A program made the translations under genes and the position numbers. Shown here piece by piece: positions 42,690 to 51,682 of a stretch of 64,000 bases of DNA (position 1 is the first letter of the stretch; each line of letters opens with the position of its first letter). The notes under the pieces are model-generated. The model did no database searches and was not told where the DNA came from. It saw only the letters and a list, made by a program, of their open reading frames with translations. The stretch is from DTU013 sp964490975 (lineage in GTDB: Bacteria > Bacillota > Clostridia > Acetivibrionales > DTU013). The stretch lies in assembly GCA_964490975.1 (NCBI GenBank), contig CAZBEQ010000014.1, forward strand, positions 1 through 64,000, written 5' to 3'.

Positions 42690-44000
42690 GTGCAAATAAG
42701 CCTTCAAAAATATCACGATGTTTTAGATAAATCGAATTTTCTTAAATACTTTGGCAGGGTATCAAAAGTGGTTGGCCTCACTATTGAGTCCGATGGTCCG
42801 GAAGTCGATATCGGTGAGCTGTGCGAGCTCCATTCTTCAAGGGGTAAAAGCATCATACAGACTGAAGTCGTAGGCTTTAAAGATAATAAGGTACTGCTGA
42901 TGCCTCTGGGAGAAATGACGGGTATCGGTCCGGGAAATGTTGTGGAGGCTGCCGATACAGTACTAAAGGTTGGCGTTGGCAGAAACCTGACAGGCCGCGT
43001 GCTCGACGGTCTTGGAATTCCAATAGACGACAAGGGGCTCTTCAGAGCTGAACAATATTATCCTATAAGCAACAAACCACCACATCCTCTAAACAGAAAA
43101 CGTATCACAGAGCCATTGACTCTGGGCATCAAATCCATTGACGGATTGTTGACTGTGGGAAAAGGTCAGCGTATCGGTATCTTTGCAGGCAGCGGTGTTG
43201 GCAAGAGTACTCTCATGGGCATGATAGCCAGAAATACGAAGGCTGATGTCAATGTCATCGCTCTGATAGGAGAGCGTGGTAGGGAGGTAAGGGAGTTTCT
43301 CGAGAAGGATCTCCAGGAAGAGGGTCTATCAAGGTCTGTCGTAGTAGTGGCTACTTCTGACCAGCCTGCCCTCGTCAGACTGAAGGGAGCTTCGGTAGCA
43401 ACTGCGATAGCAGAGTATTTCAGGGATCAGGGCAAGGATGTGCTTCTACTAATGGACTCTCTGACACGTTTTGCCATGGCACAGAGAGAAGTTGGGCTTT
43501 CTATAGGCGAACCACCTGTTTCAAGAGGATATACGCCTTCTGTATTCGGCGCGATGCCAAAACTGCTTGAACGGGCCGGTAATTCTGAGAAAGGCTCGAT
43601 AACAGGTCTGTATACTGTACTCGTAGATGGAGATGATATGACAGAGCCAGTTACAGATACTGCAAGAGGTATCCTTGACGGACATATAGTGCTTTCACGT
43701 TCTCTGGCAAACAGGAACCAGTATCCAGCCATAGATGTACTTGCAAGTGTCAGTCGTGTTATGTCGGATATAATATCAAAAGATCATAAAAAGGCTGCCG
43801 CAGAGGTAAAAAAGGCTCTCGCCATATACAGGGATGTGGAAGATCTGATAAATATAGGTGCTTATGTAAAGGGCAGCAATGAGAAGATTGACCATGCATT
43901 AAGCCTGATAGACGGGATATTGGGCTTCATTCAGCAGTCAACGGAGGACAAGTTCACTTTTGATGAGGTCCTCGAACAGCTGGATAGAATTCTTCATTAA
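42690..44000 (+). CDS. fliI: flagellum-specific ATPase FliI
   Basis: F1-like ATPase of the flagellar export apparatus, 436 aa. Walker A GIFAGSGVGKSTLMG, Walker B DVLLLMDSLTRFAMAQRE, and the conserved GEPPVSRGYTPSVF. Start GTG with GGGGAGGG upstream. It lies between fliH and fliJ, its partners in the ATPase complex. Confidence 0.96.
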   Translation: MQISLQKYHDVLDKSNFLKYFGRVSKVVGLTIESDGPEVDIGELCELHSSRGKSIIQTEVVGFKDNKVLLMPLGEMTGIGPGNVVEAADTVLKVGVGRNLTGRVLDGLGIPIDDKGLFRAEQYYPISNKPPHPLNRKRITEPLTLGIKSIDGLLTVGKGQRIGIFAGSGVGKSTLMGMIARNTKADVNVIALIGERGREVREFLEKDLQEEGLSRSVVVVATSDQPALVRLKGASVATAIAEYFRDQGKDVLLLMDSLTRFAMAQREVGLSIGEPPVSRGYTPSVFGAMPKLLERAGNSEKGSITGLYTVLVDGDDMTEPVTDTARGILDGHIVLSRSLANRNQYPAIDVLASVSRVMSDIISKDHKKAAAEVKKALAIYRDVEDLINIGAYVKGSNEKIDHALSLIDGILGFIQQSTEDKFTFDEVLEQLDRILH

Positions 44001-44016
44001 CGTCAGAGGTGGATAA

Positions 44017-44466
44017 ATGGCCAGGTTCATATTCAAACTCCAGTCTGTTCTGAATATAAAGCAGCAACAAGAAGATAACAAAAAAAATGAACTTGGGAAA
44101 GCCATACAATTGCTTGAGGATGAAAAGCAGAAGCTGAGCGGGCTTGAAAGCTCACTTGCAGATACAGTAAGAGAGTTTAATGAAAAAGCAAAGAAAACGA
44201 CTGTTCATAAGCTAATAGAGTTCAACGAATACCTTTCTTTACTCAATTCCAGAATCAAGTCTCAAAAAGAAAATGTAAATAATGCAGCTCTTTATGTCGA
44301 TAAAGTAAGAGAAGAGTTACTTATGGCTGTAAAGGAAAGGAAAATCCTTGAAAAGCTAAAAGAAAAAAAACATGAGGAATACATTATAGAGCAGAAAAAG
44401 CTCGAGCAAAAAACTAATGATGAGATCGTCAGCTACAACTATAATGATAGTAGTGCGGGAGATTAA
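44017..44466 (+). CDS. fliJ: flagellar export protein FliJ
   Basis: A 149-residue, almost entirely coiled-coil protein rich in Lys, Glu and Gln, starting FIFKLQSVLNIKQQQED, the usual FliJ beginning. It acts as the central stalk of the FliI ATPase ring and an export chaperone escort. Identified by family pattern and position between fliI and the motE-like gene. Confidence 0.9.
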   Translation: MARFIFKLQSVLNIKQQQEDNKKNELGKAIQLLEDEKQKLSGLESSLADTVREFNEKAKKTTVHKLIEFNEYLSLLNSRIKSQKENVNNAALYVDKVREELLMAVKERKILEKLKEKKHEEYIIEQKKLEQKTNDEIVSYNYNDSSAGD

Positions 44467-44468
44467 GA

Positions 44469-45269
44469 ATGCCGGATAATTCAGACGCAAATTCAAACAA
44501 GGGCGGTAAGAAAAAGCGAAGCAAGGTCTCGACGATATTAATGATAATATTAGATATTGTTATCATAACCGCTGCTTTTGGTGCAGTTTTCTATTTTATC
44601 TTTTATAACAATATAGGTGGAGTAACAGAAAAATACTATTCTACAGTAAAGAGCATACCCTTGCTTAATCTTGCACTGCCTGAAGCTCCGGATGCTCTGA
44701 ACCCCAAATATATGACACAGGATGAAATAAGAAAGAAGTATATCGAATTTAAGGCTGAGAATGAGCAGCTTAAAAAGCAGCTATCCGATGCAGAAAAGAA
44801 AGCGGGAGAGCTGCAGGTCTATAAGGATGATACCGATAAGCTTACCCAGGAAGCTCAGACAAAGCTCCAGTCTCTGGAAACGAGGGAAGCCACCATTGCT
44901 GAAAAAGAAAAACAACTGGAAGAGCAAAAGAGCAAGCTTGATGAAATTATAGCAATGGGAGATAAGGAAGCATATAAACAGTACTATGAGTCCATCGATG
45001 CAGAAAATGCCGAAGTGCTCTATCAAGCCGTTATCAAGGAGCAGCAGACTGATGAAAACATCAAGAAATTTGCCCAGGTTTACGCAGAGATGGATCCGGC
45101 GGCTGCAGCTGCAATATTTGAGCAACTCGGCACATCGAAGCTGGATATGATAACTGAAACATTGAAGGCAATGAACAAGGTGAATTCTTCAAAAATACTT
45201 GAAGCAATGCCTTCTGATTTTGCCGCTAAGGTTACTGACAAGCTCAATACACTCTATAAGGGTGATTGA
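44469..45269 (+). CDS. MotE/YlxF-like flagellar operon protein
   Basis: A 266-residue protein with a basic cytoplasmic start (GGKKKRSKVST), one transmembrane helix (about 18-41), a long coiled coil (about 85-160) and a C-terminal MgtE-N-like domain (YAEMDPAAAAAIFEQL, KILEAMPSDFAAKVTDKL). The position between fliJ and fliK is that of Bacillus ylxF. Relatives such as MotE in rhizobia are linked to motor function, but the role in Firmicutes is not settled. Two bases separate it from fliJ. Confidence 0.82.
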   Translation: MPDNSDANSNKGGKKKRSKVSTILMIILDIVIITAAFGAVFYFIFYNNIGGVTEKYYSTVKSIPLLNLALPEAPDALNPKYMTQDEIRKKYIEFKAENEQLKKQLSDAEKKAGELQVYKDDTDKLTQEAQTKLQSLETREATIAEKEKQLEEQKSKLDEIIAMGDKEAYKQYYESIDAENAEVLYQAVIKEQQTDENIKKFAQVYAEMDPAAAAAIFEQLGTSKLDMITETLKAMNKVNSSKILEAMPSDFAAKVTDKLNTLYKGD

Positions 45270-45299
45270 TAAATATTTTAACGAGGGGGAGGTGAAAAA

Positions 45300-46919
45300 G
45301 TGAATTTCAATCAAATTTTGATGGGCAATGTTGTGGCGGATCAGTCAGTTTCATCTCTTATGACCGGAAACAGTCAAGCAGGCAGCAAGGGCAGCAGTGA
45401 TAACAGTGTGTTTAAACAGCTGCTTGGAAGCAGGATGAATGATACTTCCATACGAACAGGCAATGCAAGGGACACTTCAGCAGCAGGTCTTACCGAAAGG
45501 ACGACTCAAAAGGAGACCGGGGCTTCAAACGCGCCGTTATACAAATCGTACAGACAGGTCCGTGAGAGTATGCAAAGAGCAGAGGCCAAAGATCGGGTAT
45601 ATAAAAGCGAAGATAATTCCGCAGAAGCTAAGGTAATGTCAGAAGACAATGATAGCAGCCAGAAGCCTGAAGAAGCGGAAATGGAGTCTTCAATCAATGT
45701 AATACAGGTATTGGCGCAGCTGCTTGGAGTTGACCAGCAGAAACTCAATGAGCTCCTGGAGGAAAACGGTATACAGCCGGAGAAGCTGAACAGCCTTGAA
45801 AATGCAGCGGGTACTGTAAGACTGTTGTCAGAGGTGCTTGAACTGAACGAAGGCGGAAGGAATACCCTTGAGAAGCTGATGGATATGCTTAAGGATACAG
45901 CTGCTGCAGGTCAGAATACTCAGGAGTCTCTTCCACAAGATACGGAAGAACTAAACAACAGCAGGCAGCAGATGCAGGTAGCAGCGGAGGATATTAACGG
46001 ACAGGCTGTTGCTAGAATGGAAGTACAGAAAACTATACCGGAAACCGAAAATTCCCAGCTAATTGCTAAAATATCGGAAAAGCTTGATGAATACGCACAA
46101 TGGCTTTCAGTCGATAAGGACTCCGTTGAGAACGAAATAGAAAAGCTGATGGAGCCGATGCTTAAACAAACAGAAGCATTCAAGCAGAGCATACCGCAGG
46201 TAGATCAGACAACAAAATCCGACACTGAACTCATTGAAGGCACAGCCAGCCCGGAAACAAAAATTGCTGGCGAGTCTGGTATGAAGCCAGAGGAGACAGC
46301 AGAGGACAATGAAAAAAGTGATCCTCAAACGAAGGATGAAGGCAAGGGACAAGAACTGTTATTGAAGCCGACACAGCAAAGTGAGAAGAATGTACAACCA
46401 ATTTTCACTGCCATAAGCTCCGATAAAACCGTAGCAGCTCCAATTGAAAGCATCAGAACTGAAAGGCAGTCTGTGCCTGCAGGTGAGATCATAAGCCAGA
46501 TAGTGGAGAAGGCAGGAGTGGTTATTACACAGGACAAATCGGAAATGGTGATGGAGCTGAAACCGGAAAGTCTTGGCAGGATATCTCTTAAGGTGGTCAC
46601 CGAAAATGGCATAGTAATGGCAAAGCTCGTTGCTGAAAACAAGCAGGTACAGCAGGTATTGGAAACAAACCTGCAGACGCTCAGAGAATCAATGGAAAGA
46701 CAGGGGATCAATGTTCAAAGCCTCAGTGTTTCGGTCAGGCAGGATGGGAGACCATCTGACGGTAACAGGTCACAGTATGGAAATTCGCAGCGCACTGCCG
46801 AACGAAGAGGAGTATTCGGGACAAGAGCAATTGAAGGCATGATAACCGGCTTTACCGAAGCAACAGCAGCAAGCAACCCATACCTGAGGGAAAGCAGTAC
46901 AATTAATCTAACAGCTTAG
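45300..46919 (+). CDS. fliK: flagellar hook-length control protein FliK
   Basis: Secreted molecular ruler and substrate-specificity switch, 539 aa. The N-terminal two thirds are low-complexity and disordered-looking (rich in Glu, Gln, Ser). The C-terminal Flg_hook domain contains MVMELKPESLGRISLKV and LRESMERQGINVQSLSVSV. Start GTG with GGGGAGGTG upstream. The disordered part varies widely in the family. Confidence 0.92.
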   Translation: MNFNQILMGNVVADQSVSSLMTGNSQAGSKGSSDNSVFKQLLGSRMNDTSIRTGNARDTSAAGLTERTTQKETGASNAPLYKSYRQVRESMQRAEAKDRVYKSEDNSAEAKVMSEDNDSSQKPEEAEMESSINVIQVLAQLLGVDQQKLNELLEENGIQPEKLNSLENAAGTVRLLSEVLELNEGGRNTLEKLMDMLKDTAAAGQNTQESLPQDTEELNNSRQQMQVAAEDINGQAVARMEVQKTIPETENSQLIAKISEKLDEYAQWLSVDKDSVENEIEKLMEPMLKQTEAFKQSIPQVDQTTKSDTELIEGTASPETKIAGESGMKPEETAEDNEKSDPQTKDEGKGQELLLKPTQQSEKNVQPIFTAISSDKTVAAPIESIRTERQSVPAGEIISQIVEKAGVVITQDKSEMVMELKPESLGRISLKVVTENGIVMAKLVAENKQVQQVLETNLQTLRESMERQGINVQSLSVSVRQDGRPSDGNRSQYGNSQRTAERRGVFGTRAIEGMITGFTEATAASNPYLRESSTINLTA

Positions 46920-46930
46920 GAGGTGAAAAA

Positions 46931-47851
46931 TTGAGTATATCAGTAGCAAGCAGCCAAAAAACCATACAACAGATAATCGATGATAACGAGTCAAAATTGT
47001 CAAACAGGGATACCGGTGATCTTGGCAAGGATGATTTTCTGAATCTTCTTGTAACACAGCTGAGGTATCAGGACCCGCTCAATCCAACCGATGATAAGGA
47101 GTTTATCGGACAGATGGCGCAGTTCAGCTCCCTTGAGCAGATGCAGAACCTGAACACCAGCTTCACAGCCACAAAAGCATACAGTCTTATCGGCAAAAGC
47201 GTAATAGCCAATGTAACGGATGAGACTACAAAAGAAGTCACTGAAATATCGGGCGATGTCTCAAGCGTAAATTACAGCGGCGGGAAGTATTACGTAGTAG
47301 TTGACGGGACTGAGGTGTCAGTGGATGACGTCGTTAAAGTGACAGAAGGCATATATTCTTCACAGAACAATCTGTCACAGTTCACCAACCTGATAGGATG
47401 CAAGGTAAACGGTATCGTTTATAATTCGACAGATGGCGACATGATCAAGGTGAGCGGCGTGGTTAATTCGCTGCAGAAGGGCTTGTATGAGGATTATGCG
47501 ATCCTTGATGGAGTAAGCACAGAGATAGCAGGACTCAATACGACAGTAAAGACAACTGATACGGAATACATAAAGAACACTCTTACTGTTGCCCATGAAA
47601 ACGGAGAAAGTGTGAATCTGATAATTAAAGATCCAAGCACAAGAAAAAGTGTACCTGTTACGGCGACTATTAAAGAACTGAATTTCACAACGGATGGCAA
47701 GATCAAGGCGGTCCTCAATGGTGTACATGCTGCTATCGAGAGCATAACCAATATCACAAAGCAGGCTGACGCAGGAGACACGGCACAGAGCGGCACAACA
47801 ACCGGTGATGCAGCAGAGGCTGAACAGGCAGGTGGTACCGATGGTAATTGA
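46931..47851 (+). CDS. flgD: flagellar hook capping protein FlgD
   Basis: Hook assembly scaffold, 306 aa. Signature DFLNLLVTQLRYQDPLNPTD and FIGQMAQFSSLEQMQN near the N-terminus, then beta-sandwich domains. The C-terminal tail is Gly/Thr/Ala-rich. Start TTG after a full AGGAGGTGA. Its end overlaps the next gene by 11 bp. Confidence 0.94.
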   Translation: MSISVASSQKTIQQIIDDNESKLSNRDTGDLGKDDFLNLLVTQLRYQDPLNPTDDKEFIGQMAQFSSLEQMQNLNTSFTATKAYSLIGKSVIANVTDETTKEVTEISGDVSSVNYSGGKYYVVVDGTEVSVDDVVKVTEGIYSSQNNLSQFTNLIGCKVNGIVYNSTDGDMIKVSGVVNSLQKGLYEDYAILDGVSTEIAGLNTTVKTTDTEYIKNTLTVAHENGESVNLIIKDPSTRKSVPVTATIKELNFTTDGKIKAVLNGVHAAIESITNITKQADAGDTAQSGTTTGDAAEAEQAGGTDGN

Positions 47852-48248
47852 CAGTATGGGAAACAGTATCAACAGGCCTGTTATAACAGGTAAGCCCCAG
47901 ATATCAGGAGCAGGAGCTGCGGGGAGTACACAAAGAAAGCAAAATGTAACAGCAGGTAATTTTGAAAGCATACTGAAGCAACAGGCGGGAATTGGAGAAA
48001 TCAAGTTCTCAAAGCACGCTGAGCTAAGGCTCCAGTCCCGGAACATCAGCCTGTCGCAGGCACAGAAGGACAAGATGAAGGAAGCTGTTGCAAAGGCAGA
48101 GTCGAAGGGCGTCAAGGATTCACTGGTGTTGATGGATGATCTGGCATTTGTGGTAAACATCAGGAATAGAACAGTAATCACAGCGGCAAACAGTAATGAA
48201 CTTAAGGAAAGCGTATTCACAAATATTGACGGAGCAGTAATAGTATAA
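47841..48248 (+). CDS. flagellar operon protein of the TIGR02530 type
   Basis: A 135-residue protein with a disordered start and a conserved C-terminal half (FSKHAELRLQSRNISLSQAQ, then VLMDDLAFVVNIRNRTVIT). This small family lies between flgD and flgE in Firmicutes and is of unknown function; it may act in hook assembly. The ATG at 47841 follows GCAGGTGG; an earlier in-frame start would extend further into flgD. Confidence 0.84.
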   Translation: MVIDSMGNSINRPVITGKPQISGAGAAGSTQRKQNVTAGNFESILKQQAGIGEIKFSKHAELRLQSRNISLSQAQKDKMKEAVAKAESKGVKDSLVLMDDLAFVVNIRNRTVITAANSNELKESVFTNIDGAVIV

Positions 48249-48384
48249 CAGCCGGACCCTTTCGGGAGGCTGAACATCCCTGATTGACGGAGGGGATGAC
48301 AACAATGATACGGGACACTCCAGCAAGGTTTAGTTGCCAGGAAGGTCACCGTTGCGAACGATCGAAGGAGGTCGAACAGACGAT

Positions 48385-49689
48385 ATGATGAGATCAATGT
48401 TCTCTGGCGTGTCAGGATTGAGGGCACATCAGACAAGGATGGACGTAATAGGTAATAACGTAGCTAACGTAAATACAGTAGGTTTTAAGTCGGGAAGGGT
48501 TACCTTCCAGGAAATATTCAGCCAGACCTTAAAAGGAGCAAGCTCGCCTGATTCAGCAACCGGCAGGGGCGGTACAAACCCGATGCAGATAGGCCTTGGA
48601 CTTGGAGTTGGAGCAGTCGATACGATCACTACAAGGGGCAGTCTTCAAAGGACAGATAACCCAACTGATATGTCAATCGAGGGTGACGGCTTCTTTATAT
48701 GCAAGGGCGGCAGCAATGATACTTTCAAGTTTACAAGAGCAGGCAATTTCAGCATAGATAAGCTGGGAAACCTGGTAACAGGCAGTGGACTCAATGTATA
48801 TGGCTGGCAGGAGCTTAAGACTGACGGCAGCGGAGAGTTTGACACAGAAAAGCCTATAGAGCCAATTAACCTGTATACCGATTCCTACAGAAACAAGAGG
48901 ATCATTTCAGCAAAGGCTACATCCACAGCACAGCTTTCCGGGAACCTGAATGCATCTATGCCGGTGGTTACCGGTACTCCAACTTCGGAGCAGATGTTCT
49001 CGGTTCCGATGACTGCATATGACAGCCTGGGTAACGATTACAAGGTCAATGTTCAGTTCTGGAAAACAGCCGCCACGGCTACGGGTTCAACATGGAACTG
49101 GACGGTTCCGGCAGGAACGGGCTACACTATTTCAACAGGAGCATCAGGTCAGCTGACATTTGATGAAAATGGTATTATGGAAACAGGAATGAAGCCTACG
49201 ACACCTGCAAGCTTTACACCGAATGCGATAACAGGCACAGATACTTTTGAAGTTAATTTTGATTTTTCCAAGATAACAGCTTTTGCAGCAGACAATTCAG
49301 TCAAGCCCCAAAGTGTAGATGGATATCCTTCGGGCAGCCTGGTTTCCTTCAGCGTAGGTTCAGACGGCATCCTGACAGGTATTTATGACAATGGTCAGCA
49401 GCAATCTCTTGGCTTGATGGCTATATCAGGCTTTGAAAACCCGGCAGGTCTCCAGAAGACAGGAGATAACATGTATGTGCCGACTACGAACTCTGGTGAT
49501 TACAAAGCTGTAAAGGCAGGCTCAAATGGCGTCGGAACACTTAATCCGGGAACTCTTGAAATGTCCAACGTTGACCTTTCAAAGGAATTCACGGAAATGA
49601 TAGTGACACAGAGAGGTTTCCAGGCAAACAGCCGTATAATTACAACTTCCGACGAAATGCTACAGGAACTTGTAAGCTTGAAGAGATAA
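48385..49689 (+). CDS. flgE: flagellar hook protein FlgE
   Basis: Hook subunit, 434 aa. N-terminal MFSGVSGLRAHQTRMDVIGNNVANVNTVGFK and C-terminal EFTEMIVTQRGFQANSRIITTSDEML form the paired rod/hook helices, with hook-specific beta domains between. AAGGAGGT lies 12 bases upstream of the ATG at 48385 (a second ATG follows directly). The 136-bp leader from the previous gene contains two GC-rich hairpins. Confidence 0.93.
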   Translation: MMRSMFSGVSGLRAHQTRMDVIGNNVANVNTVGFKSGRVTFQEIFSQTLKGASSPDSATGRGGTNPMQIGLGLGVGAVDTITTRGSLQRTDNPTDMSIEGDGFFICKGGSNDTFKFTRAGNFSIDKLGNLVTGSGLNVYGWQELKTDGSGEFDTEKPIEPINLYTDSYRNKRIISAKATSTAQLSGNLNASMPVVTGTPTSEQMFSVPMTAYDSLGNDYKVNVQFWKTAATATGSTWNWTVPAGTGYTISTGASGQLTFDENGIMETGMKPTTPASFTPNAITGTDTFEVNFDFSKITAFAADNSVKPQSVDGYPSGSLVSFSVGSDGILTGIYDNGQQQSLGLMAISGFENPAGLQKTGDNMYVPTTNSGDYKAVKAGSNGVGTLNPGTLEMSNVDLSKEFTEMIVTQRGFQANSRIITTSDEMLQELVSLKR

Positions 49690-49712
49690 CATAATATTGT
49701 AACATGATCCTG

Positions 49713-49755
49713 ATGCTGCGACGCCTCTGTTAATAACGGAGAGCGCCTGCAGCAT
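49713..49755 (+). promoter_or_regulatory. stable hairpin between flgE and flbD
   Basis: Arms ATGCTGC/GCAGCAT plus an inner GCxTCTGTT/AACGGA helix, with no T-run after it. More likely an mRNA stability or processing element than a terminator, since the operon continues. Confidence 0.5.
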
Positions 49756-49871
49756 AGTAATAAGATGAAAAATTTGAAAGAAAGGATGAAAATTACTTAA
49801 TAGAATTTCAAAAAAGTACATTTTTCGTCAATATATTAAATTTTCTATTGAGTTTTTGAGGTAAAAATATT

Positions 49872-50075
49872 ATGATTAAACTGACTAGGCTTAACGGCTC
49901 GGTTTATGTCCTGAACAGTGATTTGATTGAAACAGTGGAATCGACACCTGACACCGTTATTTCCACAGTTGAAGCTAAGAAATATGTCTGTAAGGAATCT
50001 GTAGATGAAGTGATCAATAGGATCATTGAGTTTCGAGGGAGTATACAGATTTATGCGGATAAACACAAAGGATAA
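49872..50075 (+). CDS. flbD: FlbD-family flagellar protein
   Basis: A 67-residue protein starting MIKLTRLNGSVYVLNSDLIE with ETVESTPDTVIS, the FlbD family pattern. Found in Firmicute flagellar operons after flgE; exact function unclear. The usual next genes motA and motB are absent; fliL follows after 14 bp. GAGGT lies just upstream. Confidence 0.9.
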   Translation: MIKLTRLNGSVYVLNSDLIETVESTPDTVISTVEAKKYVCKESVDEVINRIIEFRGSIQIYADKHKG

Positions 50076-50089
50076 AGGGGGCATAAGGT

Positions 50090-50623
50090 TTGGAGTCAAA
50101 GAAGACATTCTTCATAATGATCGTTATAGTAGCGGTACTGGCGCTCACACTGGCTGCGCTTGCCGGGTATCTGTTAATTGTACAGGGCGGCTCCGGCGGT
50201 GCTAAAACTGAAGCTGAAGTTACAGCTGAGGGAGAAGGAGAAAAGACGGTCAACATACCAAAAGAAGAGGAGCTTGTAAAGATACCTCTTTTCAGTGAAG
50301 CTAAATATTTTAACCTCAAAAGCACTAATCCTGATAGGACTTCAATTATACAGGTCAATGTTACTTTAAAGTGCTATAAGACTCTTAAACGCGACAAAAA
50401 GGCTATAGTTACTGATTTGGTTGCGGCTCGTTCCGAAGAGATACAGGAGCTCGTTGTCAGATTTTTCATGACTATGACTGCCGATGAAGTAGAAGATCTT
50501 GCAGTTATGGACAAGGCAAAGCAGGAGCTCACTACTCAGATCAACATTCTTATGAACGAGGGTGAAAAGAAGCCTGAAGATATAGTCTACAGGGTCATTT
50601 TCTCTGAATGGCTGTTCCAGTAG
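50090..50623 (+). CDS. fliL: flagellar basal body-associated protein FliL
   Basis: Single-pass membrane protein that surrounds and supports the stator, 177 aa. Transmembrane helix at about residues 5-26, a Gly/Glu-rich linker and a C-terminal SPFH-like FliL domain (KYFNLKSTNPDRTSIIQVNVTL, ending VYRVIFSEWLFQ). Start TTG with AAAGGGGG upstream. Confidence 0.9.
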   Translation: MESKKTFFIMIVIVAVLALTLAALAGYLLIVQGGSGGAKTEAEVTAEGEGEKTVNIPKEEELVKIPLFSEAKYFNLKSTNPDRTSIIQVNVTLKCYKTLKRDKKAIVTDLVAARSEEIQELVVRFFMTMTADEVEDLAVMDKAKQELTTQINILMNEGEKKPEDIVYRVIFSEWLFQ

Positions 50624-50695
50624 GATTTCTGCATCCGTCTGTGGATGTGCCTAACTGCAGTCTGTTGCAGAGCTATGGACAGGAGGTGGTTTTTA

Positions 50696-51682
50696 ATGGG
50701 AGATATTCTTTCGCAGAATGAGATAGATAATCTTTTAAAAGCGTTAAGTACGGGTGAGATAGATGCTCAAGAGATACAGTCCAATACACAGGAAAGAAAG
50801 GTTAAAAACCACGATTTCCGAAGGGCAAGCAAATTTGCGAAGGATCATATTAAAACACTGAATATTATATACGACAATTATGCACGACTTGTGACGAACT
50901 TTTTGACCGGTTATCTCAGGACACTTGTACAAGTTGATGTGGTGACGGTAGAAGCGTTGCCATACAGCGATTTCAGCAATTCCGTATCTAATCCGGTCAT
51001 ACTTGCTATTATTGATTTTGCGCCTCTGACCGGTTCGATCATATTTGAGATAGAACCACATGTTGCTTATGCTCTTGTTGACAGGATACTAGGCGGCAAG
51101 GGCTCTTCCATGGAAAGGGTCAGAGAGTTCACGGAGATAGAGCTGGCTATTATCGAGAGAATTACAATACAAATACTCAATCTTATGCGTGAACCCTGGG
51201 AAAATGTTTTATCGATAAGACCCAGGCTCGACAAAATAGAGACGAATGCGCAGTTTGCCCAGATAGTCGCACAGAATGAAACAGTTGCACTTATAACATT
51301 AAGTGCTCGTATCGGGGATGTCGACGGCATGATCAACATTTGCATACCGCATATGGTAGTGGAGCCGATAGTGTCAAAACTTAGTACGAAGTTTTGGTTC
51401 TCGACGGTAGAAAAGGAAGCAACTCCCGATATGAGGCAGAGCATCGAGAACAAGGTACAGAGCACGAAGGTTCCGGTAAAAGCTTTACTGGGCAAAACGT
51501 CAATAACAGTCTCTGATTTTCTCGAACTTGCGCCGGGTGATGTACTTGCGCTGGATACGGGAGTTAATGAAGAGCTTGAAGTAAATGTAGGAAGCCTTTT
51601 AAAATTTTATGGTATTCCAGGTGTTAAGAAGAATAAGGTCTCCGTAAAGGTAACAAAGGTTGTTAAGAAGGAGGAAGAGTGA
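50696..51682 (+). CDS. fliM: flagellar motor switch protein FliM
   Basis: C-ring protein that binds phosphorylated CheY through its N-terminal LSQNEIDNLLKAL helix. The middle CheC-like domain (residues about 45-225) carries KFAKDHIKTLNIIYDNYARL, followed by a SpoA/FliN-like domain (SDFLELAPGDVLALDT). Length of 328 aa is typical. The ATG at 50696 follows AGGAGGTGG. Stop and fliY start overlap (TGATG). Confidence 0.95.
   Translation: MGDILSQNEIDNLLKALSTGEIDAQEIQSNTQERKVKNHDFRRASKFAKDHIKTLNIIYDNYARLVTNFLTGYLRTLVQVDVVTVEALPYSDFSNSVSNPVILAIIDFAPLTGSIIFEIEPHVAYALVDRILGGKGSSMERVREFTEIELAIIERITIQILNLMREPWENVLSIRPRLDKIETNAQFAQIVAQNETVALITLSARIGDVDGMINICIPHMVVEPIVSKLSTKFWFSTVEKEATPDMRQSIENKVQSTKVPVKALLGKTSITVSDFLELAPGDVLALDTGVNEELEVNVGSLLKFYGIPGVKKNKVSVKVTKVVKKEEE

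Noticed and set aside
47375..48436. A 353-codon open frame on the minus strand
   Set aside because: It lies opposite flgD, the TIGR02530-type gene and the start of flgE, all well supported. Its product is Cys/Ser-rich without family motifs and it has no ribosome binding site; it is a coding shadow.
49766..49801. An 11-codon frame with a possible ribosome binding site between flgE and flbD
   Set aside because: Too short and low-complexity (Lys-rich) to support as a gene.
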